Source of the DNA: Natrinema gelatinilyticum
Lineage (GTDB): Archaea > Halobacteriota > Halobacteria > Halobacteriales > Natrialbaceae
DNA length: 64,000 bases
Reading direction: 5' to 3'
NCBI RefSeq assembly: GCF_024266705.1
Contig: NZ_CP100757.1
Coordinates: forward strand, 558,001-622,000
This document shows positions 41,046-50,027 of the stretch, piece by piece; position 1 is the stretch's first letter; each line of letters opens with the position of its first letter. Under the pieces are notes generated by a model. It searched no databases. It had not been told where the DNA came from and worked only from the letters and a program-made list of their open reading frames with translations. The position numbers and the translations under genes were made by a program.

Positions 41046-41869
41046 ATGTCGAACCACAGACAATAGCTGCGGTCGCCCGTAAGGAATTTACCGACCACGT
41101 TCGCAATCGATGGGTCGGAGCACTAACCGTCATTTTCCTCGTGCTGACGATGGCTGCCGCCCTACTAACAGGTGGAGCGGCATTTGACGCGTCGGTGTTC
41201 GGGGACTTTCAGTCGACAGTAGCGACGCTCACAGGAATTACTTCTATCCTAATCCCTCTGATCGGAATTTTACTCGGATATGCGACCATCTCTGGGGAAG
41301 TCGAAAGTGGAACACTATCACTTGAGTTAGCCTATCCAGTCTCTCGCACGGAAATCTTGCTCGGAAAAGTAATTGGGTTAGGTACAGTCTTGGTCGTCTC
41401 GGCGCTCATCGGCTTCGGTTTCAGTGGATTGGTTATTGCGGTCGCCGATGGCGCTGGAAACGCGACGGCGTACGTCGACTTTGTAGGATTGTCTCTCTTG
41501 ATTGGTATCCTCTATCTTTCACTAGCAGTAAGTATTTCAACCATTTTTGAGCGACGGGCGACATCCATCGCTGCGTGCATAGTGCTCTTCTTCTGGTCGA
41601 TGGTTCATGGCATCGTGATCTTCAGTCTCTACTTTGTGACGGGAGGCAGTTTGAATTCCCTGCTGCTTGGCGAACTTCCGGACTGGATATGGGCCTCAAT
41701 CGTTTTGAGCCCCTTCGACATGTACCAACTCGCAGTTATGAAATCTGTCGGGAATTTCCTTATAACACCAGGCTATATGTCAATAGAGTTCTTGATTGGC
41801 GTTCAGTCTGGGTGGATAGTCGTTGCACTCGGTATTGCTTTCTACTCCTTCCAGAGACGAGACATGTAG
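41042..41869 (+). CDS. ABC-2 type permease (NosY-like)
   Basis: 275 residues with six hydrophobic helices: the first after VARKEFTDHVRNRWVGALTV, then around TGITSILIPLIGILLGYATI, followed by the conserved loop SGEVESGTLSLELAYPVSRT and ILLGKVIGLGTVLVVSALIG. The SGEVESGTL.L.L..PVSR pattern is typical of ABC-2/NosY permeases. Together with the coupled ATPase gene upstream it forms a two-gene exporter; the cargo is unknown. NosY-type proteins act in copper-site maturation, but no other nos gene is near, so a general ABC-2 exporter is the safer call. Confidence 0.9.
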   Translation: MNVEPQTIAAVARKEFTDHVRNRWVGALTVIFLVLTMAAALLTGGAAFDASVFGDFQSTVATLTGITSILIPLIGILLGYATISGEVESGTLSLELAYPVSRTEILLGKVIGLGTVLVVSALIGFGFSGLVIAVADGAGNATAYVDFVGLSLLIGILYLSLAVSISTIFERRATSIAACIVLFFWSMVHGIVIFSLYFVTGGSLNSLLLGELPDWIWASIVLSPFDMYQLAVMKSVGNFLITPGYMSIEFLIGVQSGWIVVALGIAFYSFQRRDM

Positions 41870-41979
41870 ATAGCGTTTCCAGTCCTCCCCGAGAACCCGA
41901 TGTCGTCGATTTACGCTTGCGTCCTAGGAGTCCTCTCACGTGCCAGTGATGGTCTACGAAAAACCGGAAGAACGATCGC

Positions 41980-42390
41980 TCAGGTCTGTGGTCCCGTTGG
42001 TTCCGGTGCGGACCGGCGGTGTTTCGCCCACGATCCAATTGCGCCACCTAGTGCGCCGGGAATGGCGTAGAACGTGAGCATGAGTAGCCCGAGGACCAGC
42101 ACGCTGAACGACACAACGAGGCCGCCGAAGAGCAACGTCGTGAACGTCGCAAGGGCTAACAGGACCAGCGACCCGAAGACGGTTGCGATACCGCCATGGG
42201 TCGCACCGGAACCAATTGTTCCGCCAGCGAGGTAGCCGGCGGTGAGGCCACCGAGGAGCCCGATTCCACCCCAGTACAGGAGCACGACTGAAGCTTCTGA
42301 ACCGACGTAGACGAGGCCACTAATGAACCCCAACGCAAGGGTCATGACGAATCCAGTTATGACTGCTGTCCAGTTTATTTCCATGATCAA
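41980..42390 (-). CDS. DUF5518-like small membrane protein
   Basis: 136 residues, almost entirely four hydrophobic helices (AVITGFVMTLALGFISGLVY, SVVLLYWGGIGLLGGLTAGY, ATVFGSLVLLALATFTTLLF, VVSFSVLVLGLLMLTFYAIP). The glycine-rich G-G-L-T-A-G-Y-L-A-G-G centre and PGALGGAIGSWAK end are what I recall of haloarchaeal DUF5518 proteins. Function unknown. It stands alone; an A/T-rich stretch upstream (42,405-42,420) may be the promoter. Confidence 0.75.
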   Translation of the reverse strand: MIMEINWTAVITGFVMTLALGFISGLVYVGSEASVVLLYWGGIGLLGGLTAGYLAGGTIGSGATHGGIATVFGSLVLLALATFTTLLFGGLVVSFSVLVLGLLMLTFYAIPGALGGAIGSWAKHRRSAPEPTGPQT

Positions 42391-42559
42391 TTGATACTAC
42401 ACTGTCAAAGAAAATAAACCCCATCTCAGGGGATCCGGATAGTACAATTGCACGGACTAGATTTATAATCAAACCTAAACACTATCCCGCTCGTAATCCC
42501 AATTGCCGTCGCGTTCATCTACGATATTCCCCCTCTGTTTGTTTGTCGCGACGCTCCCT

Positions 42560-42725
42560 CTCACGATCATCGTCGGTTACGGCCTCGAGCGGCTCAGCCC
42601 TGAACTGCAACTGTAGTTCCGCCAGGCGAAGTTGATGTCGGGTCTGATCGACTTCTTCAGAATCAGTGCCTCTTCCAATTACTGTTGCCGTTCGTCACCG
42701 TCGGTAGTATCTTCCGTATCTAGGG
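42560..42725 (+). pseudogene. Very degraded SLC13-type permease tail
   Basis: Across two frames one can read GLIDFFRISA and then LQLLLPFVTVGSIFRI, which parallel FSDYFRIGAPLQLLLSFVTV of the better preserved fragment at 38160-38497. Upstream text (TLPLTIIVGYGLERLSPEL) may belong to another lost transporter. As in the first copy, it overlaps the end of a convergent USP gene. Confidence 0.5.
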
Positions 42726-43713
42726 CACCTCGCGGATCGAAACTCTCATTTCGGTCTTCTACCGATGGGCGAAGAGCGAACCATTTGTGCGCCCACCTGA
42801 CGACGGTGGATCGAATGAGACGGTACTTCCGGACCATCAACACCTCCTCGCCGAATCGTTCCCCGACTTCTTCGGCGATATCTCCGAAGAGCGTCTGTGG
42901 GACGAGACCCGCCTGCGCCGCTCCGGCGACGATTGTATCGACATCGTTCTCCTCGGCAAACTCGACGATAGCCCGGGCAACGTCTCCGTCCAGAATGACC
43001 GCCGTCTCGCTTTCAACTCCCGCTCGTTCAAGATCGGTGCGCCTCTCTCGAACGAATTCTTCTGCGTCGTCCCTGTCACCGGTTGCGACGTTCAGCAACG
43101 TCAAATCCGCACTGTATTCGCTGGCGAGCGTACCACCGACCAGTTCTGCATACGTCGCATGTGGACCGCCGTCTGTCGGGATAAGGATCGATTGCGGGAC
43201 AACCGGACCGGCAGTTTTCGCCACGATGGCGTCGCAGGGAGCGTTTTCGACGACGTGATCGATCGTCGATCCGAGCACCGCACCGGTGATTCGTTTTCGC
43301 TGTCTGCGCCAGCCGAGAACGACGACGTCGCTTTCGTGCCGTCGCGTGAGATCGACGATACTGCGTCCTGCCGTCCGACCGACGGTGACGCTTCGGTGTG
43401 CCGGGACGTCGTCCGGCACGTGCTGTATCGCATCAGCGAGCAGCTCTCGTCCCTCGGAGACGCGCTCACCGCCCCGTTCGATCGGCGTCTGAACGGGCAT
43501 CGTGACGATCGTCGTCAGTAACAGTTCGCCGTCGTTCCGCCGGGCGATCGCACTGGCGATGTCAACGAGCCGTTCCGCGTTTTCGGGTTTGTCGATCGGA
43601 ACGAGCACCTGATAGGGCCATTCTTGTATGGCGCGTTCCTCGACGAGGGCCCGCGTTTCGGGAACCTCCGTCCGGCGAATGCGCCCCCGAGAATAGACCC
43701 AAAATACGACCAC
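42679..43713 (-). CDS. Tandem USP module of the broken APC-USP gene
   Basis: Within the pseudogene this stretch stays open for 344 residues. Two universal-stress domains are seen: the first from YQVLVPIDKPENAERLVDIA to ESDVVVLGWRRQRKRITGAV with GSTIDHVVENAPCDAIV; the second from QSILIPTDGGPHATYAELVG to NDVDTIVAGAAQAGLVPQTL. The G-x-T-I-D-H segment resembles the ATP-binding loop of USP. It could still be expressed from an internal start if a promoter exists, but none is evident. Its last 150 residues are duplicated at 38444-38971. Confidence 0.6.
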   Translation of the reverse strand: MVVFWVYSRGRIRRTEVPETRALVEERAIQEWPYQVLVPIDKPENAERLVDIASAIARRNDGELLLTTIVTMPVQTPIERGGERVSEGRELLADAIQHVPDDVPAHRSVTVGRTAGRSIVDLTRRHESDVVVLGWRRQRKRITGAVLGSTIDHVVENAPCDAIVAKTAGPVVPQSILIPTDGGPHATYAELVGGTLASEYSADLTLLNVATGDRDDAEEFVRERRTDLERAGVESETAVILDGDVARAIVEFAEENDVDTIVAGAAQAGLVPQTLFGDIAEEVGERFGEEVLMVRKYRLIRSTVVRWAHKWFALRPSVEDRNESFDPRGALDTEDTTDGDERQQ

Positions 43714-44382
43714 GCCGGATCCGATCCAGCCGACTGCGATCGCCTACGCGAGCGGGCTGTAGTTGAAGAAGTAGACCGCGAGGAGGAGCTTCGTGCCGAT
43801 TCCGATCATGGGAACGTACGGAAACCACGGTGCCAGATACCCGTACGTGAGCTCCTCGCCGAGTTCGCGGCGGATCTTGATCATCGAGTAGTTCACCTGC
43901 AAGAACAACAGGAGAAACATCAGGTCGGTCGCCGCGGCGACCTGTGCGAGCGGAAGCGAGACGGCCATCACTGCGATCAATGTGCCGCTGAGTACGACCG
44001 AGACGTACGGCGTCTGATTCTCCGCGTGGATCCGGCTGAACGACTCGGGAAAGACGTGGTCATGTCCGAGAGCGTAGCCCACACGCGAACTCGAGAACGT
44101 CGTCGCGTTGAGCGCGGCCAACGACGACAGGATACCGGTCAGGAGGATGATCAGCGTCCCGTAGGGCAACAGTTGACCGACGGCCTGCGCGAGACCGAAC
44201 TCGCCCAGGTGACCGACAACTTGCCAGACGGCCGGGTCCGCCGGGAGGTCGGTGATCGTCGTGCCGCCGATGCTATCGGTCGCCCGGGCGGCCTCGAGGA
44301 GGTCAGGTGTGACGGTGATCGCACCCAGCATCACGACCCCGATCAGAATATAGAGGGTGACGACGATGAGCATCGAATAAAA

Positions 44383-45312
44383 TGCCGTGTTGAATAGCGA
44401 TCCAATCGGCTGATGTCACGGGTTAGAAGGACGAAGCCGAGGAAATCGATTCTGACCTATGGAAGTCGATCTCCTCGACTTCGTTGAGCAGTGTCGGCAC
44501 CTAGCCAAACAAGCGTTGGGGAAGCACGCGGGCGAGCCCGCCAGCGGCGGGTTCGCCCGCTGGGTGCACGTCGTTCTGCACTGTTTCCGGCTCGAAGACG
44601 GCCACAGCTACCGTGAAACGCCGAATCGGCTGAAGTACATGACCGAGATTCGTGATGTGCTCGGCTTAGACCGAGACGATCTTCCTGAGTTCACCACGAT
44701 CTACAAATCGTTCGACCGTCTCAAAATGTGGGTGTGGCGGGCGTTGCTGCGCTGAAACGCGCAGCAACACCCGCAGTCTGGTCACGCAGCTCTCGACAGT
44801 ACGTTCTTCGACCGCCGCTCAGCCTCCTCGTACTACCGCCAGCGGTCTGGAAGTGACGTGCAGACGCTGAAAGTGACGACAGTAACCGATGTAGACTCAC
44901 TCGCTGTTCTCGACGTGCATATCTCAGCACGGTGGAAACACGATACGAAGACTGGGCCGCAGGTCGTCCGCCGGAACGCGGACGACCTGCTGTCCGTCTC
45001 GGCTGACAAAGCCTTCCACAACTGGCACACCAAGTACGAATTCTATGCGCTCGGTGTCGAACCGCTCATCTTACAACGTGGATCGAGACCACTCACGGTA
45101 GGACATAACGCGCTCATCCGGGCAAAAGGCTACTCACAGCGCTGGATGGCCGAAACTTCCTACTCAACGACGAAGCGCTCGCTCGGCGACGCCGTGCGAG
45201 CGCTGGGCTGGTATCGACAGTTTCGTGAGATCGTCCTCATGTTCGCCATCGCCAATATAGAACTGCTCTGTGAGCCACTCTAACTATGATTCAGTAGCTA
45301 TTCAACACGGCA
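44383..45312 (+). mobile_element. IS5-family element 2 with 8-bp target duplication
   Basis: Ends carry the inverted repeat TGCCGTGTTGAATAGC. The direct repeat GAATAAAA flanks it on both sides (44375-44382 and 45313-45320), so insertion is unambiguous. It lies in the APC-USP gene on the opposite strand. Confidence 0.93.
44459..45283 (+). pseudogene. IS5-family transposase of element 2, frameshifted
   Basis: The N-terminal part (44459-44755) MEVDLLDFVEQCRHLAKQAL ... KMWVWRALLR ends in TGA. In another frame SGHAALDSTFFDRRSASSYY follows, and 44858-45283 gives DVQTLKVTTVTDVDSLAVLD, TGPQVVRRNADDLLSVSADK, SQRWMAETSYSTTKRSLGDA and WYRQFREIVLMFAIANIELL. DDE residues are in ALDST, SVSADKAF and the MAETSY Glu. 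A stop plus frameshift near 44755 make it inactive as read, unless recoding occurs. Confidence 0.82.
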
Positions 45313-46062
45313 GAATAAAAGACCGCTTTCGGGACGTTTTCGCGGGGATCGATGACCTCGCGTCCGGATTGGACGATGATTTCATATCCCTCAAAAGCGA
45401 TAAAGGTCAGCCCTATCGCGAGAAAGACACCTCCTGCGCCGTTCGGCGTGAACGGCTCGAGATTATCAATCGTTACCTGAGGCGATGAGACGGCGACTCG
45501 AAAACCGGCCACGATAACGACGACGATAACAGCCAGTTGGAGTAGCGTGACCACGTTTTCGGCAAAGCTAGTTTCTTTCGTCCCGCGGTAATTCACGTAT
45601 GTGAACGCCGCGGTCGCAAGGACGGCGAATCCTTTCTGTAATTGAACATCGGAGAAACCCAGCGTGAGGTCAAAGTACGCCGTGAGAATGAGCGTGACGA
45701 ACGAGCCGAACGTGAGCACGTAGAGGGACCCGGCGACGGCGTGGGCGAACCAGCTCATCCACCCGGAAATGAACGCTTGCGACCTGCCGAGTGCCGTTCG
45801 GACCCACAGGTATCCCCCACCGGGTTCCGGAATAGCACTTCCAAGCTCGGCGTAGGTCATTGCGGTGAAAATAGTGATGACGCCGTTGAGCGCGAACGCG
45901 AGGACCAACGCCGGACCTGCTTCTCCGGCTGCGAGCCCCGTGAGAACGAAGACGCTCCCACCGATCATCGCACCGACGCCGAGGAGAGTGATATCCGTGA
46001 GCGTCAGTTCTCGGGCGAAGTCCGCACTGTCTTCGCCGATGGCAGTCGCTTCACGGGACTGG

Positions 46063-46248
46063 TTATCTCTCATTCTCACGTGACCCGTTCTGATCCTCGA
46101 ACGGCTTTCGGTGCCCCTCCTGCTCCGGTGGCGTGTTCAGTTTATTCACCACGTGGCGTCCGTGAACGACGGCTCCGAGGAGACCGACCCATCCAGCGAT
46201 CGTGAGTCCTGTCCCGATGACGAGACCGATGGACGCTGGCATCAGCAA
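46063..46248 (-). CDS. Small membrane protein upstream of the APC-USP gene
   Basis: 61 residues: one or two hydrophobic helices (PASIGLVIGTGLTIAGWVGL, LGAVVHGRHVVNKLN) and a charged tail. Its end overlaps the permease start by 17 bases, suggesting translational coupling and a shared operon. Function unknown; perhaps an accessory subunit of the transporter (inference). Confidence 0.6.
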   Translation of the reverse strand: MLMPASIGLVIGTGLTIAGWVGLLGAVVHGRHVVNKLNTPPEQEGHRKPFEDQNGSRENER

Positions 46249-46405
46249 TCACTTTTAGGCACATCCACAAAACGCTCGTTCATCCATGCGCTGAATGACA
46301 CTAATCGAAGTGTGTCTCGAGCAATGCGATCGATGCAAGAAGGAGCGGAGATATCGTATACCAACACGAATTCGAAACGCATCCTTCGTCGCCACCGGTC
46401 TGCCA

Positions 46406-47515
46406 TCATAACTCGTCAATGTCTGATTCAGACACCTCCGAGTCACTATAGAGCAACGTTGGGAGTCGTTGCTGGATAAATACAACCGTGACGACCATGA
46501 TGATGGGACCTAGAAAGATGCCGTACCATCCGAACGTCACCGGTCCCAAGAGATACGCGAACAGGACGACACTCATTGGAAACAGCCGTCCAGAAAGACG
46601 TGGTCTCACGTACGTTCGGATAATGCCATCGTACAGAACGCCCATAACGACGTAAAAAACGACAGGAAACCAGAGAGCAGTCGGATCCGTTCGAATCGCC
46701 TGTACGGCGAGGAAGCCGATAATGACAACGTAGACGACAGTCCTGCCGACGAATGGGATAATCGATGCGAGTCCGGTAATAATAGCGAGCAATAGAACTT
46801 GTGGAATCGCGATCCCCGATGGCGCGATTGCGTTGAGGAGGAGGTAGATACCGCCGGCCGAAAGCATGATTGCGAAAATCGTCAGCGTGTACCCGAAAAA
46901 GATCGACTCTAATCCCTCGTCAATCTGACAAAGGAATAGATCTAACGGAGACTCCTCGGCGATAAAATCGGTCCGGACCCATTCGATAAGCCGTCGTTCG
47001 TCGCGAACGAGAACGAAGGCAAACACAAACGTGACGAAGGCAAGATACGTGGCCGTCAGAAATCGCTCGAGAACGCCGCGAACCCACAGCCCAACCGTTG
47101 TAACTGTCGGGTCAGTAGCGAGATCCTCCGCAATCGGATACAGTTCGGCTACTGTCGTTGGTAAATCGTCTGGGTGGGGGTTCGGAAAGAGTAATTCGAG
47201 AATTTGCTCGAAGTCGGCCAGCTCTAGCGTCGCGAACTGTATGAACGCCAACGTCGTAATGATGGCTAAGATTGTCACAAACGGTAGGACGACGAGTCCG
47301 AGCGTTACGGCGGCAGACATTCCCGATGAAAATCCACGGCGTTGCAACGTTCTCGAAAGTGGACGAGCGATGTAGTAGAGGAATATTCCGAACACGAACC
47401 AGCCGAGGTAGTCTCCCAACACGACTATCAACACGACAGCGAGTGTGAGTGCCAAGGCCCACCACCCGATCTTCGCCCGTAACCACGCCGCGTCGAGATC
47501 GTCGTTCGGGATCAT
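46406..47515 (-). CDS. AI-2E family transporter (PerM/TqsA-like)
   Basis: 369 residues from the ATG at 47515 (MIPNDDLDAAWLRAKIGWWA); an upstream in-frame ATG at 47665 adds 50 residues that lack family character. About seven or eight helices: ALALTLAVVLIVVLGDYLGW, FGIFLYYIARPLSRTLQRRG, TLGLVVLPFVTILAIITTLA and the conserved AIITGLASIIPFVGRTVVYV, then GPVTFGWYGIFLGPIIMVVT. The L.ASIIPF.G and G..G.FLGP motifs identify the AI-2E/UPF0118 family; members export small molecules or act as Na+/H+ antiporters. Substrate not predictable. It is complete and in the same direction as the APC operon, but 160 bases upstream of it. Confidence 0.92.
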   Translation of the reverse strand: MIPNDDLDAAWLRAKIGWWALALTLAVVLIVVLGDYLGWFVFGIFLYYIARPLSRTLQRRGFSSGMSAAVTLGLVVLPFVTILAIITTLAFIQFATLELADFEQILELLFPNPHPDDLPTTVAELYPIAEDLATDPTVTTVGLWVRGVLERFLTATYLAFVTFVFAFVLVRDERRLIEWVRTDFIAEESPLDLFLCQIDEGLESIFFGYTLTIFAIMLSAGGIYLLLNAIAPSGIAIPQVLLLAIITGLASIIPFVGRTVVYVVIIGFLAVQAIRTDPTALWFPVVFYVVMGVLYDGIIRTYVRPRLSGRLFPMSVVLFAYLLGPVTFGWYGIFLGPIIMVVTVVFIQQRLPTLLYSDSEVSESDIDEL

Positions 47516-47800
47516 TGACAGCGAACGAACACCGTTGAGGAAAAAGACACTTTGGTACGGATTTGTGACAAGACGATACTGGCCGACTTTGACGACGGTA
47601 GACGGGTACGGACGGGTCCCAATGCACGAACGGAAGGTGCAGCACTGGAATTCTCGACGAAACACGACGGACGAATGATAGAATTCACCAGTCTGTCCTC
47701 ATGCTCATCTTCCTTGCATCATATCGACACTGATCATGATAACGGACATGCCTATGAAACTCACTCGAGCATTATCCCGCTCCATGCCCTACGGTCTATA

Positions 47801-48232
47801 ATGGCGATGAAGACGACAAACGAGTCTCGAGACGACGGAAAGAGCCGACTGGGTGGTCGAGCGCACGTTCCGCCTCCTATCATCGAGTCGTCTCTCGGTG
47901 ATTTGAGTCGAGTCCTGGGAACCGATTGCAACGGATCGACACGACGTCTGGTGTTATTCCCTACATCAGAGGCAAATAGAAACGGACTCAACGATGTCCT
48001 TGTAATTCCGTACATCATAGAAGAGCGGGATCGCTCCTCGCCCTGCAAAATCCTTACGTACCGTCATGAGGGCAATGTAGATTTCTCAATATTTGGTTGC
48101 CAAAAACATCAGGTATTGCTCGATGAAAGCAATCGATGTGGATCTGATCCAGAATTGAGCAACAGTAACGATACGAGTCGCATCGCACACACCATGGACG
48201 AACCGTTCGTCAGACGCAACTACCCAAAATGA
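47801..48232 (+). CDS. Unrecognised protein coupled to an MgtE fragment
   Basis: 143 residues from the ATG at 47801 (second ATG at 47807). The region RRLVLFPTSEANRNGLNDVL, VIPYIIEERDRSSPCKILTY looks protein-like; I do not recognise a family. The stop overlaps the next ATG (ATGATGA), as in real operons. Low GC and Ser/Asn-rich composition are unlike the GC-rich part of the window; it could be a decayed gene. Confidence 0.3.
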   Translation: MAMKTTNESRDDGKSRLGGRAHVPPPIIESSLGDLSRVLGTDCNGSTRRLVLFPTSEANRNGLNDVLVIPYIIEERDRSSPCKILTYRHEGNVDFSIFGCQKHQVLLDESNRCGSDPELSNSNDTSRIAHTMDEPFVRRNYPK

Positions 48233-48375
48233 TGAACTTCCTCGATCAGGATTTTCGAGATATCCTGGCGTCCGAACTTGTTTCCGTCACCGGCGGGTTG
48301 GTAACGGGTACAGTAATGGCCACTCAAGAAAGCCTCCTCTTGGCGATCCCGGAAATACTCATCATTTTTCCTGGT
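48229..48375 (+). pseudogene. Fragment of an MgtE-type Mg2+ channel domain
   Basis: MMNFLDQDFRDILASELVSV, TGGLVTGTVMATQESLLLAI and PEILIIFPGF resemble the first helix pair of an MgtE/SLC41 membrane domain (two-helix SxxGGLxxGxxL...PxLLxxxPxL pattern). Homology stops abruptly near 48375, where an unrelated ATPase fragment begins on the other strand. Truncated. Confidence 0.5.
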
Positions 48376-48752
48376 TTTTTAGTCGCATTAATCTCGCGTG
48401 TAACCCCGTCACGTCGGACTCTGGCCCGTTCTGGAAGTAAGTCTCGAAGCCGTTCGGCCGCACGCTCGGCGCGATACTCTTGTGCAAACGCGAACAGACC
48501 GTTTATGAGGACGACAAGGACGATGGCGATCCCGAGTTCACCCATCCCAGCGACGAAAGCGAGCGCGCTCGCCACCCAGAGCAAAATTGCGAAGAAGTGA
48601 ATGAACTGTTCGACGAACAGACGCCAAGCCGGTGGAGGCCGCTGTGCCGGGAGGACGTTTGGACCGTCGCGCCGTCTTCTCTCAGCCACTTCCGTTTCAG
48701 AAAGGCCACGAACGTGACGGATAGAAGGCGAATTCGCGGGTTTCCGCACCAT
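48375..48752 (-). pseudogene. N-terminal fragment of a P-type cation ATPase
   Basis: About 125 residues of the cytosolic N-terminus and first two helices: GLSETEVAERRRRDGPNVLP, AWRLFVEQFIHFFAILLWVA, GIAIVLVVLINGLFAFAQEY and AAERLRDLLPERARVRRDGV. This matches the start of P2-type (Ca2+/Mg2+/K+-like) ATPases up to the A-domain strand, then breaks off near 48375. The phosphorylation DKTG motif is absent from the window, so it cannot function. Confidence 0.82.
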
Positions 48753-49014
48753 TCACCGACAATGCACAACGACCAGGTCAATAAACCCCTTCAGCAGGTA
48801 GTTCTCCAGACTACCAACGGTGGAGTATAGTGTATGGTATCAACATGAGTTAGCCACCGACAGACTCTGGGACCTACTAGTCATGTACTCCACAACATGA
48901 GCGACTGCTTTGATATTATGCGGAAATCGGGTGCGATATAGGGGAAGATTTGACCGTTTCCGCGGTGGAAAGTAGTGGGACAGGGATGTAGTACGGTATA
49001 GCTATTGCGTTTGA

Positions 49015-49425
49015 CTACTCCTTCGATCGAACCGTCAGGACAGGTATCGGTGCGTGCCTTACGACCCGCTCGGCAGTACTCCCGATGAGGACGTGGTCTA
49101 GTCCGGTTCTTCCATGCGTGCCCATCACGATGACGTCGATGTCGTTTTCGTCGCTATAAGCCAAAATCTCCTCAAAGGGTTCTCCTTTTCGGACCTCCGT
49201 GATGACGTCGATTCCTTTTTTATCACACTGCTCTTGAATATCTTCGACCCCTCGTTCTGCCACAGCTTCCGGGTCGTATCGGATGTGATCACGAGTGACG
49301 ACGTACGGGACAACTGCAAAGGCATACACTGTTGCCCCGAATTGTTCTGCAATTGCGATTCCATTTTCGACCGCATGGACCACATTTTCGCTTCCGTCAG
49401 TCGGGATGAGAATGCGTTCGTACAT
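49015..49425 (-). CDS. Universal stress protein (UspA family)
   Basis: 136 residues, a complete single-domain USP. It starts MYERILIPTDGSENVVHAVE; the ATP-binding signature GTHGRTGLDHVLIGSTAERV (G-x2-G-x9-G-S) is intact and it ends HAPIPVLTV. Cytoplasmic, usually dimeric, often tied to transporters. It stands alone. A second USP copy with extra domains is found in the APC and HPP fusions in this window. Confidence 0.93.
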   Translation of the reverse strand: MYERILIPTDGSENVVHAVENGIAIAEQFGATVYAFAVVPYVVTRDHIRYDPEAVAERGVEDIQEQCDKKGIDVITEVRKGEPFEEILAYSDENDIDVIVMGTHGRTGLDHVLIGSTAERVVRHAPIPVLTVRSKE

Positions 49426-50027
49426 CGAAGTTACGTATCGAAAACCGCTCGAATAAAACTGGGGCTTGCAAACTGTAGCAGGTGGGGTATAATTATCAGG
49501 GCATGATCGTGGCGAACGACGATTAATAGGTGTCTCGAGGCGTCTGCGATCGTTTTCTGCGATTAACCGCGCGTGAGCCCAGTGTGTGCGGTGTTATTCG
49601 AAATTGAAAAGCCGAATGTGATCGCTTTTCGTCCCAGTACGCTCGAGGCGGCGAGGGAACGGCTCTGCGAACCAAGAGATCGTTTCCCATTAGTTACCGC
49701 ACGGTGAGTATCCACCGACTGGTTCCGGACGGTGAAAAACCTCATTGGTGGTTTGCAGATGGTTCTATCTGAAGGGGAATCGTAGTGGCTAACATACGTC
49801 GATGATGGCGCAATCGATCCTTCCAGACGCACTGAAAAAGAACGGATGGCGTTCACGTCCGAACCGAAAGAGGACATCTACAAACAGATTAGACTTCCTT
49901 CCCTCGAAGTCTATGCGGTATTAACGTGATGGTGTCCCAACTTCGGTCCACTGTAGAGAGAATCGGCGATTCCGAAAGATGCGTTCGAAGCGAAAGGTAC
50001 GGGTGAACTTCCATCCCCAATTAAGCG
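49426..50027. other. 602-base region without a supported gene
   Basis: Short readings near 49800-49930 (e.g. AFTSEPKEDIYKQIRLPS) may be debris of a lost gene, but nothing is identifiable. Confidence 0.4.

Larger units (their letters stand above)
42679..46079 (-). pseudogene. APC amino-acid permease fused to USP domains, disrupted by IS5 element 2
   Basis: Three pieces of one gene. 45291-46079 starts MRMRDNQSREATAIGEDSAD and holds APC helices 1-7 (VGAMIGGSVFVLTGLAAGEA, YAELGSAIPEPGGGYLWVRT) up to NVPKAVFYS. After the IS, 43744-44373 resumes MLIVVTLYILIGVVMLGA and gives helices 8-12. A TAG at about 43743 (SPLA-stop-AIAVGWIGSGVV, probably Trp originally) separates the C-terminal USP module (42679-43713). 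Removing the IS and one GAATAAAA copy rejoins VFYS-MLIVV in frame. Haloarchaea have such APC-USP fusions, likely stress-gated cationic amino acid transporters. The intact paralogue begins at 62505. Confidence 0.87.

Noticed and set aside
49563..49877. 104-residue minus-strand frame
   Set aside because: Low-complexity Ser/Arg-rich, no recognisable start signal or family.
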